Below, piece after piece: positions 1 to 7,249 of a stretch of DNA of 17,914 nt. The notes under the pieces are model-generated. The model did not search any database, had not been told where the DNA came from, and saw only the letters and a list, made by a program, of their open reading frames with translations. This DNA comes from JAQTNA01 sp043743785. GTDB taxonomy: Bacteria; Pseudomonadota; Gammaproteobacteria; Burkholderiales; Rhodocyclaceae. Every line of letters starts with the position of its first letter. The first letter of the stretch is position 1. The stretch covers positions 1 to 17,914 of the forward strand of contig JAYTVW010000117.1 of NCBI GenBank assembly GCA_043743785.1. Reading direction: 5' to 3'. The translations under genes were made by a program, and so were the position numbers.

Positions 1-9
1 AAACGCTTG

Positions 10-39
10 TGTGGCCAGCCACATGGCGCGTTTTGCGCC
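10..39. repeat. Two adjacent small inverted repeats
   Basis: TGTGGC at 10-15 is complementary to GCCACA at 18-23 with a 2-base centre. GGCGC at 25-29 is complementary to GCGCC at 35-39 around a GTTTT loop. They are seen directly but are short. They lie just downstream of the broken hydrolase remnant, read on the minus strand. They could be part of a dispersed repeat or a remnant terminator; there is no T-tract. The function is unknown. Confidence 0.3.
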
Positions 40-95
40 TTGCCTGGCATCTCGTCTGCAAGCGGCCATCTGTCCAAGTTATTCTTTCTCGCCTC

Positions 96-476
96 CTAAA
101 GGCCGGGCTCCGTGATCGGCCCCATCAGGGCGGCATTGCCGCCATAACTTGCGCCAGCGATGGCAATGCGAACGGGGTCCGCCAGCTTCTGCCGGATAAG
201 CCAGCGGGCGCCATCATTCACGTCATTTTGCATGGCTTGCCCCCATTGCTGGAGTCCTGCGGACTCGAAGGTGGCGCCGAATCCGCTCGACCCCCGGAAC
301 TGAGGTTGTAGTACCCCGTATCCCTGATTGGCAAGAAACTGGACCAGGAAGTCAAATCCTGGCGTGTCGTGGGCCGTGGGGCCAGCGTGGGGCAAGACGA
401 CGAAAGGGATGCCTGCTTGCGCGTTCTTGTGGCCCGCTGGAAGGGTCAGGAGTGCGGGAATTTGTAAGCCATCCCG
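96..476 (-). pseudogene. Remnant of an S9-family (prolyl oligopeptidase-like) serine hydrolase
   Basis: The minus strand from about 476 down to the TAG at 96-98 reads as about 126 residues that match the start of an S9 catalytic domain. It contains an RDGLQIPALLTLP entry strand, a VLPHAGPTAHD segment, QFRGSSGFG, and the nucleophile elbow GASYGG with the serine codon at 147-149. Family members of the dipeptidyl/acylaminoacyl peptidase type run to roughly 600-700 residues with a beta-propeller before this domain. Here the propeller is absent, and the reading stops about 16 residues after the nucleophile, so the catalytic Asp and His are lost. The open frame continues upstream to 743, but that part (477-743) does not look like S9 sequence. 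I read this as a gene fragment left by deletion or rearrangement, almost certainly inactive. A frameshift or an unusual mini-hydrolase is less likely. Confidence 0.7.
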
Positions 477-810
477 GTTGTCTTCATGGCATGAATCAGT
501 CCCCGCAGCTGTCCCATGCTGGCGAGAGATAGTTGCATTGCTGTCGCGACGACAGGCCAAAATTCTTGGCATGCCGTGTCTATTCGGGACGATTGCTGCA
601 ATCCCGGCATTTGCGGACGAGCCACAACAACGGAGCTTGCCAAGTTTTTCGGAACGGCATTCTCCCTCCTGGGGCTCGGGAGGGCTGCCCGCTTCCCCAA
701 GCTTGCCGGCAGGGAGAGCTTGCGAATTGTCATGTGTATACACACTGCATGTAATCCTGCCTTAATACAGCGTGCTTATCTTGTGCGGATTGAATTATCC
801 CAAACCGCAC
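477..810. other. Gene-poor stretch upstream of exbD
   Basis: I see no convincing coding region here; several open frames exist on both strands but none resembles a known protein. The stretch holds a perfect 12-bp palindrome TGTGTATACACA at 733-744. It also holds a 6-bp inverted repeat, GTGCGG at 783-788 and CCGCAC at 805-810, that ends directly at the exbD start codon. The promoter of the exbD-led operon should lie in this stretch, but I cannot point to a convincing -35/-10 pair. I see no clear Fur box. Confidence 0.5.
733..744. promoter_or_regulatory. 12-bp palindrome, candidate operator
   Basis: TGTGTATACACA is a perfect dyad about 67 bp upstream of the exbD start. Its position in the only intergenic region before a five-gene operon makes it a possible regulator site. 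No regulator is known from the sequence and the site does not match the Fur consensus. A chance palindrome cannot be excluded. Confidence 0.25.
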
Positions 811-1218
811 ATGCGCTCCTGGAACGACCCCAAGCCTGCCAAAGCCCGTATCGAGATCATTCCCATGATCGATGTGATGATGTTCCTGCTGGTCTTCTTT
901 GTCCTCATTAGCGTGAATGTCATCCCGGCCACCGGCGTCAAGACCCAGTTGCCGACAGCCTCCTCGGTCAGCAAGAACAATGAGCTGAAGGTGGCCGTCA
1001 TCACTCTGGGCAAGGCGGGGGAGTTGCAGGTCAATGGTGAGAACGTCAGCAGTGATGGCCTGCTGCCGAAACTTGCCGACCTGAAACGGCGCTATACCCA
1101 GCTGTCCCTGGTGGTGAAAGGCGACGCGGAAACGCCGCTACAGCGCCTGATCGACATCATGGATCTGCTCAAGAAGGGCGGATTTGGCGCCCTGTCCATC
1201 GCCGCAAAGCAGAGGTGA
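811..1218 (+). CDS. exbD: ExbD/TolR-family biopolymer transport protein
   Basis: This 135-residue protein has the ExbD/TolR layout: a short cytoplasmic N-terminus, one membrane helix and a periplasmic domain. The helix at about residues 16-40 is preceded by the family motif IIPMID, whose Asp21 corresponds to the proton-pathway aspartate. ExbD works with ExbB in the inner membrane to couple proton flow to TonB. I chose ATG 811 because the protein then begins MRSWNDPKP, as usual for the family. An in-frame GTG at 772 would add 13 unlikely residues. Neither start has a clear Shine-Dalgarno sequence. The stop overlaps the next start (GTGA), so translation with tonB is probably coupled. ExbD is preferred over TolR because tonB follows directly and no tol-pal genes are near. 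It opens the operon, and exbB appears only after the receptor gene. Confidence 0.9.
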   Translation: MRSWNDPKPAKARIEIIPMIDVMMFLLVFFVLISVNVIPATGVKTQLPTASSVSKNNELKVAVITLGKAGELQVNGENVSSDGLLPKLADLKRRYTQLSLVVKGDAETPLQRLIDIMDLLKKGGFGALSIAAKQR

Positions 1219-1910
1219 GCGTGCTACCCGTTCTGTATCAGCGCCGGGACAGCGCTTCGTTGGCTGTCACCGTGCTGGTCATGGCGGGACTCTTCTCGAT
1301 GGCCCACCTGAAACCCCGCGTACTGGCGCCGCCGGTTCTGGAAAAGGGTATGGAAATCAGGATGTTCGAGGCGCCGCAGGTCGAAGTGCCGGCGCCCCCC
1401 GAAGCCCCCCGGCAAGTTGTGCGGCCGGAGCGGCAGGTCGCCCGCCCCGAGCAAGTCCGGCAGGCGCCGACAACTTCGCCCCAGGCCATTGTGGCAACCC
1501 CATCGGGTGCCTTGCCCTACCAGGCGCCTGCCCCAGCCTCAGCGCCGGTCGCCACCACTGCTGCACCGGCCGTCCAGCCCGCTCCAGCCAGGCCCGCGCC
1601 CAACGGCAACGAACTCTACGTCGCCAAGGTGAAGTCCTACGTCCTGTCGCGCAAGCGCTATCCGACGGGACGGGAAGCCAGCCTGGTGAAGCCGGTGGGG
1701 ACGGTGCGAGCCTGGGTCTTGCTGGACAGGAAAGGCGATGTTCAGGAGGTCGGCATGGAGCGCAGCGGTGATTCCATCATCCTGGATAGCGAAGCCTTGA
1801 GGCTGCTGCGCAGCGGGTCCTACCCGGCCTTCCCGGAGGATGCCTTCCCGGGCCAATCCACGCACCGCTTCTATTTCGATCTTGAATACAAGAGAGGAGG
1901 GGACAGTTGA
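1215..1910 (+). CDS. tonB: TonB energy-transducing protein
   Basis: The 231-residue product has three TonB parts. There is an N-terminal membrane anchor at about residues 15-32. A long Pro/Ala/Val-rich periplasmic spacer follows at about residues 50-130, with repeated P-A-P and R-P-E-Q stretches. The C-terminal TonB fold occupies about 132-228 and includes RKRYPTGREA, GTVRAWVLLDRKG and a late YPAFPEDAFPG segment. TonB passes energy from ExbBD to outer-membrane receptors. The start is uncertain by two codons. GTG 1215 overlaps the exbD stop, but GTG 1221 has the better placed AGAGG (1211-1215, 5-base spacing). The gene sits between exbD and a receptor gene, which suggests a dedicated TonB rather than the general housekeeping one. 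Confidence 0.9.
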   Translation: MSVLPVLYQRRDSASLAVTVLVMAGLFSMAHLKPRVLAPPVLEKGMEIRMFEAPQVEVPAPPEAPRQVVRPERQVARPEQVRQAPTTSPQAIVATPSGALPYQAPAPASAPVATTAAPAVQPAPARPAPNGNELYVAKVKSYVLSRKRYPTGREASLVKPVGTVRAWVLLDRKGDVQEVGMERSGDSIILDSEALRLLRSGSYPAFPEDAFPGQSTHRFYFDLEYKRGGDS

Positions 1911-1957
1911 TCACCCTCCCGCATCTTCCTAAATCAATATAAATGAGGTCAGGCATC

Positions 1958-4348
1958 ATGCAAACGCGCAAAACCACTTTGGCGGTTCTCATCGCCAGCC
2001 TTTTTGCTTTCCCCGTAGCGCATGCCCAGCAGGCATCGGAAGTGGGACGTATCACCATCGTTGGCGAGGGCGATCGCCTCGGTAACGGCATGATGGTGGA
2101 TGAGGATGGCACCAAGGATCGTAGCGTCGTTACCAAGGCCGCTATCGAAAAGGCCCGCTCCACCTCCAATCCCTTCCAGTTGCTCAATCTGCAGCCCGGC
2201 GTGAATGCCTACAGCTACGATGCCACCGGCCTCTTCGGCGGCAACCTGCGGGTGCGGGGCTTCAACAGCGACCAGATGGGCTTCACCATCAATGGTGCTC
2301 CGGTAAATGATTCGGGCAACTTCGCCGTCTATCCGCAGGAATATTCCGACAGCGAAAACCTCTGCGAAATCTTCATCACCCAGGGCGCGGCGGAAACCGA
2401 TGCTCCCCACGTGGGCGCGTCCGGCGGCAATGTGGGCCTGGTGTCCTGCGGTCCCACTGACGAGCGCGGTGGCAAGTTCACCCAGACCCTCGGCCAATTG
2501 AACTTTTTCAAGACCTTCGTACGTCTGGACACGGGCCTCTTGGGCAAGGATAGCCCGGCCAAGCTTTTCCTCTCCTACTCCAAGGCCGAGGTGGACAAGT
2601 TCAAGGGCTACGGCAAGGCCAATCGGGATCACGTGGATGCGGGTTTCGACTGGAAGATCGACAAGGACACCAAGGTCACGGCGAACCTGCTGTACAACCA
2701 CGCCGTCAATAACAACTTCATGACGGTGACGAAGGCCCAGTACGCGCAGAATCCGCGTGCCGACTTCACCAATGTCATCCCGCAACACCTGGCCGTCGGG
2801 AACGAAAACGTCGCCGCCAACTTCAAGTACGACAATACCGGCGCCACGGCCAACCCGGCGTACTACGGCTATTCCTTGAATCCCTTCAAGAACTTTCTGT
2901 TTACCTCCCGTCTGGAGTCCCGCGTCAATGAGCACCTGACCTTGAGCGCGGAACCCTACTACTGGTACGGCTACGGCACCGGCGGCACCGAGCAAACCAC
3001 CCTGGCCGAGAGCACCTCATCCGGCACCAAACTGGGCTTTGGCGTCTCAAACATCAACGGCAACGGCAACCAGACGGACACCGTGGGTATCTACAGGGGC
3101 AGTGTTACCGAGACCCATCGTCCCGGCATCACCTTCAAGGCCAACTATGTGGTGGACAACCACAAGATCCTGGCGGGCTACTGGTTCGAACGGGCCAATC
3201 ACCACCAGTCCCAGCCGGGCACCACGGTGGACAGCAATGGCAATGTTGCCGACATCTGGCTGCAGAACAACCTGATCACCCTGAACAACGGGGCGATTTA
3301 TCAGGGCCGTGATTACCAGACCATTTCGACTGGCACCTCTGCCTTCATCACGGACACCATCAGCCTGCAGAATGACCGCCTGCAAGTTGTCCCGGGCATC
3401 CGTTACTCCGCAATCAAGCGGGACTTCAGCAACACTGCCTCCATGGGGACGGGGCTGGGCGCCGACTATCAGGTCAGCCGGACCTATAGCAAGGCCCTGG
3501 GTAGCCTGGGTGCCAGCTACAAGCTCTCCGATCCCTGGCAGGTCTTCGGTAACATCACCCAGAACATGCGGGCGCCTTCCAACTTCGTTCTCGCCGGCTG
3601 GGTCAGCAGCGTGACCTACGCCAGCGGTGCCGTCAGCGCATATACGCTGAAGCCCAACGATTCCATCAAGGAGGAAACCTCCACCAACTACGAGGCGGGT
3701 ACCCGTTATTCCGGCGAAAAGTTCAACGCTTCCATCGCCTTCTACCAAGTGGATTTCAAGAACCGCATCGCCCAGGGGTATAACCCCACGTCCGGCGGCT
3801 ACTATGACTTCAACGTTGGCGATTCCCGCACCCGTGGCTTCGACCTCCAGGTGGGCAGCAAGCCGGTGCATGGCTGGAGCGTCTATGGTTCCGTGACCTA
3901 CACGGACAGCAAGATCCTGAGCGACTTCCCGTCCTTGAAGGGCGGCCTTGCGGCCACGTTGCCCACCACCGGCAAGATCTTCCCGGATACCCCTCAGTGG
4001 ATGTTCGGCACCTCCGTGCAGTACAGCACCGGACCCTGGCTGGCGGCACTGTCCGGCAAGTACGTGGGCAAGCGTTACACGACCCTGGTGAACGATGAGT
4101 CTCTGGACGGCTACACCACCTTCGACTTCGACGCGGGCTACGTCTTCCCCTCCACCGGGTTCCTGAAAAAGCCGACCTTGCGCCTGAACGTGAGCAACAT
4201 CTTCAACAAGGGCTATCTGCTGGCCAACAGCGGCAGCGGCTCCAACATCACGGCGACGCTGGACGCCACCTACTCCGGTGGCGGTACCCCGTCCTACTAC
4301 ATTGGCGCGCCCCGTTTCACCAGCGTCTCCTTCTCCACCGGGTTCTGA
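1958..4348 (+). CDS. TonB-dependent outer-membrane receptor
   Basis: The 796-residue protein starts with a signal peptide ending AHA-QQ at about residue 23. A TonB-box-like GRITIVGEG stretch follows at about 30-38. The plug domain covers about 45-170 and includes LNLQPGVNAYSYD, NLRVRGFNSDQ and GASGGNVGL. The rest is a long Tyr/Gly-rich beta-barrel ending in phenylalanine (SFSTGF), typical of outer-membrane proteins. ATG 1958 is chosen over ATG 1943 because GAGG at 1945-1948 is then a Shine-Dalgarno at 9-base spacing; it would lie inside the coding region for the 1943 start. Only two cysteines occur, at residues 136 and 164, both in the plug. It lies between tonB and exbB, which should energise it. 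The ligand cannot be read from the sequence. A siderophore is possible, and the neighbouring nuclease hints at a nucleic-acid product. Confidence 0.9.
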   Translation: MQTRKTTLAVLIASLFAFPVAHAQQASEVGRITIVGEGDRLGNGMMVDEDGTKDRSVVTKAAIEKARSTSNPFQLLNLQPGVNAYSYDATGLFGGNLRVRGFNSDQMGFTINGAPVNDSGNFAVYPQEYSDSENLCEIFITQGAAETDAPHVGASGGNVGLVSCGPTDERGGKFTQTLGQLNFFKTFVRLDTGLLGKDSPAKLFLSYSKAEVDKFKGYGKANRDHVDAGFDWKIDKDTKVTANLLYNHAVNNNFMTVTKAQYAQNPRADFTNVIPQHLAVGNENVAANFKYDNTGATANPAYYGYSLNPFKNFLFTSRLESRVNEHLTLSAEPYYWYGYGTGGTEQTTLAESTSSGTKLGFGVSNINGNGNQTDTVGIYRGSVTETHRPGITFKANYVVDNHKILAGYWFERANHHQSQPGTTVDSNGNVADIWLQNNLITLNNGAIYQGRDYQTISTGTSAFITDTISLQNDRLQVVPGIRYSAIKRDFSNTASMGTGLGADYQVSRTYSKALGSLGASYKLSDPWQVFGNITQNMRAPSNFVLAGWVSSVTYASGAVSAYTLKPNDSIKEETSTNYEAGTRYSGEKFNASIAFYQVDFKNRIAQGYNPTSGGYYDFNVGDSRTRGFDLQVGSKPVHGWSVYGSVTYTDSKILSDFPSLKGGLAATLPTTGKIFPDTPQWMFGTSVQYSTGPWLAALSGKYVGKRYTTLVNDESLDGYTTFDFDAGYVFPSTGFLKKPTLRLNVSNIFNKGYLLANSGSGSNITATLDATYSGGGTPSYYIGAPRFTSVSFSTGF

Positions 4349-4365
4349 TGAATCAGGTGCTTAGG

Positions 4366-4455
4366 GCGAATTCCACAAATTGCCAGCCCGCTGTCGTAGG
4401 TCAGGTTGCTGCGCAACCTGACCTACGAATGGCGTGGGTGTTATCTGGAATTCGC
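4366..4455. repeat. MITE-like nested palindromic element (copy 1)
   Basis: The outer arms GCGAATTCCA (4366-4375) and TGGAATTCGC (4446-4455) are perfect 10-base inverted repeats. Nested inside is a perfect 16-base inverted repeat, 4394-4409 against 4413-4428 with a 3-base TGC loop, whose core is GTAGGTCAGGTTGC. A second copy with the same core and related outer arms lies at 10829-10960. The element fills the gap between the receptor gene and exbB, so its hairpin would be transcribed in mid-operon. It could act as an attenuator or as an mRNA processing or stability boundary. Confidence 0.8.
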
Positions 4456-4481
4456 TTAATCCAGTTCCGGAGGTGTAAACA

Positions 4482-5096
4482 GTGAATATCCAGTGGCTGC
4501 ATGACCTGACGTTTTTTGTTCTCTATGGCTCGGTGGCGCTTACCACCTTCGTGGTCGTGGAGCGAATGATCTTCTATACCGTCACCCTGCGACACGCCCG
4601 CCTGTTAGTGGGCGGCGGCAGCTCAGACGGTGCCACACTTGGCGCGGAAGTGCTCCGGGAAGCCCGGCAACGCCTGTCTGGCAATCCAGGCCGCCACGAG
4701 GTGGAAGATGTTACGGAAGGGCTGTACATCGGGAGCCGGGAGAAACTGCAGCGTCACCTGTGGTTGCTGGATACCATCGTGACTGCAGCCCCGTTGCTGG
4801 GCTTGCTGGGAACCATTCTGGGCATCATTGACACCTTCAGCGCCCTCGCCAAATCCGGTATCTCGGACCCCCAGGCGGTGAGTGCCGGTATCGGTACCGC
4901 CCTGTTTGCTACCGCGCTGGGTATCGCCACTGCCCTGTATGGACTGGTATTTCATAATCATTTTCATGACCGGGTCGAGCGGATCAGCGACAGCATCAAG
5001 ATTCTGCTGCTCCAGGCCACCTACGGCGGCGGGCAGGACGCGGTGGTGGCGCCGGTTCGCAGCGCCGATAACGACCTTGCTTATGAAGCTGCCTGA
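4482..5096 (+). CDS. exbB: ExbB/TolQ/MotA-family proton channel protein
   Basis: This 204-residue inner-membrane protein has three predicted membrane segments at about residues 8-30, 97-118 and 135-160, with a cytoplasmic loop between the first two, as in ExbB/TolQ. The second and third segments carry family motifs: AAPLLGLLGTILGIIDTF, then GIGTALFATALGIATALYGL. ExbB forms the proton-driven motor with ExbD and energises TonB. The start is GTG 4482, supported by GGAGG at 4469-4473 with 8-base spacing. The gene is separated from exbD by tonB and the receptor gene, whereas exbB and exbD are normally adjacent. The strong Shine-Dalgarno and the upstream hairpin element suggest its expression may be set separately. 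The nuclease gene follows after 23 bp. Confidence 0.9.
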   Translation: MNIQWLHDLTFFVLYGSVALTTFVVVERMIFYTVTLRHARLLVGGGSSDGATLGAEVLREARQRLSGNPGRHEVEDVTEGLYIGSREKLQRHLWLLDTIVTAAPLLGLLGTILGIIDTFSALAKSGISDPQAVSAGIGTALFATALGIATALYGLVFHNHFHDRVERISDSIKILLLQATYGGGQDAVVAPVRSADNDLAYEAA

Positions 5097-5119
5097 TCCG
5101 GTGCGCTGAGGTGCTTGCA

Positions 5120-6205
5120 ATGAAGATATCCCGCGTGATCCTGAGCGCCGTTCTGGCGGCCCTGCCTGTTTCGACCTGGGCGTGGCAGGCCGCAGGCCAC
5201 CAGAAAATCGGCGCCATCGCAGATCGCTTGCTGGAAGGAAGCGCCGCTCAGGCCAGGGTCAGGGAGATCCTGGTTGGGCGCAATCTGGAAACCCTCTCTG
5301 TTTGGGCGGACTGCGTCAAGGGTATGGCGTCGAGCGACGGCAAGACCTTCACTTACCAGGCCAATCCGGAACGCTATCCGGAATGTACAGCCTTCGGTTC
5401 CGAGGAAGAGACAGGGCGCATGCGGGATTACGTGGCGCGGAACTGGAACCAGTGTGGCGCCGCCCGGGGCCGGGAGTATTGCCACAACCAGTACCATTAC
5501 GCCGATGTGGCCGACAGTCGTGATCACTATGAAAGCGGTTTGGCCGGTACTACTCCGCACGACATAGTTCACTCAATCAATGCCGCCATTGCCGTATTAC
5601 AGGGCAGGCAGCCGGACGTCCCCTTTAATATCCGGGACAAGCGGGAGGCCCTGGCCTTGCTGGTCCATTTCGTCGGAGATATTCACCAGCCCCTGCATGT
5701 GGCAGCTCTTTACCTTGATGCCCGGGGCCAGGTCATCGACCCGGACCGCCAGAACCATCAACCGGGTAATGACACAGCCGGGGGCAACAACCTGGTGGTC
5801 GGCCCCAGCCTCCTGCATACAATGTGGGATGCCATTCCGCCGGCCGACCGGAAAAGCGGGGGAGACTTCGATGGTCTTCTTTCCCGCACCGGGGAAGTGC
5901 CCATCACCGGCGGCGAAGTTTCAAGCTGGTCATCGTCCTGGGCGGACGAGGCACTCCTGATCGCCCGCCAGACGGTTTTCAAGGGCCTCGCCTACACGAT
6001 GCGCCCCGGGCCGGCCTGTATCGATCCGTCCCTTGTGCCGGAGAAGTGGGATGTGAGCGGTGTTGATGAGGCCTATCGGGAGACGGCCGACGAGACAAAG
6101 CGCCGGCAACTGGTTAAGGCCGGCGCCCGTTTGGCTCAGGTGCTCAGGAGAATATGGCCAGACCCCACAGGTGGGGGAAGTCTGGTGGGGCAGGAACCCC
6201 TCTGA
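5120..6205 (+). CDS. Secreted S1/P1-type zinc-dependent nuclease
   Basis: The 361-residue protein has a signal peptide (about residues 1-21, ending STWA) so that the mature chain starts with Trp22, as in the S1/P1 family, where the N-terminal Trp binds zinc. Comparison with nuclease P1 suggests all nine zinc ligands are present: Trp22, His27 (AAGH), Asp64 (VWAD), His126 (YHYAD), His183, Asp187 and His193 (HFVGDIHQPLH), and His233 and Asp237 (LHTMWD). The family cuts single-stranded DNA or RNA to 5'-nucleotides. At 361 residues it is longer than the usual 260-300, with an extra C-terminal part. ATG 5120 is chosen over GTG 5111 because GAGGT (5108-5112) is then 7 bases upstream. It is the last gene of the TonB-linked operon, which suggests a role in nutrient scavenging from nucleic acid. 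Confidence 0.92.
   Translation: MKISRVILSAVLAALPVSTWAWQAAGHQKIGAIADRLLEGSAAQARVREILVGRNLETLSVWADCVKGMASSDGKTFTYQANPERYPECTAFGSEEETGRMRDYVARNWNQCGAARGREYCHNQYHYADVADSRDHYESGLAGTTPHDIVHSINAAIAVLQGRQPDVPFNIRDKREALALLVHFVGDIHQPLHVAALYLDARGQVIDPDRQNHQPGNDTAGGNNLVVGPSLLHTMWDAIPPADRKSGGDFDGLLSRTGEVPITGGEVSSWSSSWADEALLIARQTVFKGLAYTMRPGPACIDPSLVPEKWDVSGVDEAYRETADETKRRQLVKAGARLAQVLRRIWPDPTGGGSLVGQEPL
6158..6185 (+). other. Hairpin in the 3' end of the nuclease gene
   Basis: CCAGAC (6158-6163) pairs with GTCTGG (6180-6185). Inside it CCCAC pairs with GTGGG, with small bulges. It lies in the last codons of the nuclease gene and begins a G-rich tract that runs to about 6227. No T-run follows, so it is not a standard intrinsic terminator. 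Confidence 0.35.
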
Positions 6206-6257
6206 TTCTATGGTGGGGGGGGCGGGGATTCCACTGGAAGAAGCCCCCCCGCCTTGC

Positions 6258-6263
6258 TATAGT
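6258..6263 (+). promoter_or_regulatory. Possible -10 box of a near-leaderless promoter for the ABC operon
   Basis: TATAGT lies 8 bases before ATG 6272, so transcription would start at or next to the start codon. The base run before the ATG (CCGGCCCC) holds no Shine-Dalgarno, which fits a leaderless message. The matching -35 (TGGAAG, 6235-6240, 17-base spacer) is weak at 3 of 6. Reading through from the nuclease gene is the alternative. Confidence 0.3.
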
Positions 6264-6271
6264 CCGGCCCC

Positions 6272-7249
6272 ATGCTCGCTTACATCGTCCGACGTCTGCT
6301 CCACGCCTTGCCGATTCTCATCGGCGTGAACCTCATCACCTTCGCCCTGTTCTTCGTGGTGAACACGCCGGACGACATGGCGCGCATGCAATTGGGTATC
6401 AAGCGGGTTACGCCGGAGGCCATCCAGAAGTGGAAGGTGGAGCGGGGCTATGACCGTCCGCTGCTCTTCAATGAAAAGGCGGAAGGCCAGGGTAAGCTGA
6501 CAGACACGATCTTTTACGCCAAGTCGGTGCGCATGTTTGCCTTCGATTTTGGCCGGGCCGACGATGGCCGGGACATTGCCCGGGAGATCCGTATGCGCAT
6601 GGGGCCGAGCCTGGCCATCGCCTTGCCGGTCTTCGTTCTTGGCCTCTACCTCTCCATCGCCTTCGCCCTGCTGCTGGTGTTCTTTCGCGGCACCTATCTG
6701 GATTTCTGGGGCGTGGCCACCTGCGTGGCTCTGATGTCCATTTCCAGCCTGTTCTACATCATCGGCGGCCAGTTCCTGGTGAGCAAGATGTGGCACTTGG
6801 TGCCCATTTCCGGCTATGCGGATGGCCCGGACATGGCGCGCTTCCTGGCCCTGCCCGTACTCATCAGCGTGGCGGCGGGTATCGGCGGCAACACCCGCTG
6901 GTACCGCACCATTTTCCTGGAGGAGATCGGCAAGGATTACGTGCGCACGGCCCGGGCCAAGGGGCTTTCAGAATTGAGCGTGCTCTTCCGCCACGTGCTG
7001 CGTAACGCCCTCATTCCCATCCTCACCGGGGTGGTGGCGGTGATTCCCCTGCTGTTCATGGGCAGTCTCATCACGGAATCCTTTTTTGGCATCCCCGGCC
7101 TTGGCAGCTACACCATCGACGCCATCAACGCCCAGGACTTCGCCGTGGTGAAGGCCATGGTGTTCATCGGTTCCGGCATGTATATCGTGGGGCTTTTGCT
7201 CACCGACATTTCCTACACCTTGGTGGATCCGCGGGTGAGGTTCGAATGA
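6272..7249 (+). CDS. ABC importer permease, DppB/OppB type
   Basis: The 325-residue inner-membrane protein begins MLAYIVRRLLHALPILIGVN, the characteristic opening helix of DppB/OppB/NikB permeases. It has about six membrane segments. The cytoplasmic coupling loop is intact (EEIGKDYVRTARAKGLSEL), followed by HVLRNALIPILTG and the closing LLTDISYTLVDPRVRFE. Such permeases pair with a DppC-like partner to import peptides, nickel or related solutes. The length is normal for the family. No Shine-Dalgarno precedes the start. The stop overlaps the next gene's start (ATGA), indicating coupled translation. The gap to the nuclease gene is 66 bp and contains G- and C-runs that could fold. The substrate cannot be assigned. 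Confidence 0.88.
   Translation: MLAYIVRRLLHALPILIGVNLITFALFFVVNTPDDMARMQLGIKRVTPEAIQKWKVERGYDRPLLFNEKAEGQGKLTDTIFYAKSVRMFAFDFGRADDGRDIAREIRMRMGPSLAIALPVFVLGLYLSIAFALLLVFFRGTYLDFWGVATCVALMSISSLFYIIGGQFLVSKMWHLVPISGYADGPDMARFLALPVLISVAAGIGGNTRWYRTIFLEEIGKDYVRTARAKGLSELSVLFRHVLRNALIPILTGVVAVIPLLFMGSLITESFFGIPGLGSYTIDAINAQDFAVVKAMVFIGSGMYIVGLLLTDISYTLVDPRVRFE

Noticed and set aside
743..810. Fur box before exbD
   Set aside because: AT-rich fragments such as GAATTATC are present, but I find no 19-bp match to the GATAATGATAATCATTATC pattern.
1949..2995. 348-codon minus-strand open frame opposite the receptor gene
   Set aside because: It is rich in V/G/H/L with no recognisable motif and is entirely antisense to a well-supported coding region.
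3047..3871. 274-codon minus-strand open frame opposite the receptor barrel
   Set aside because: Same reasons: a codon-bias artefact of the GC-rich receptor gene, with no domain.
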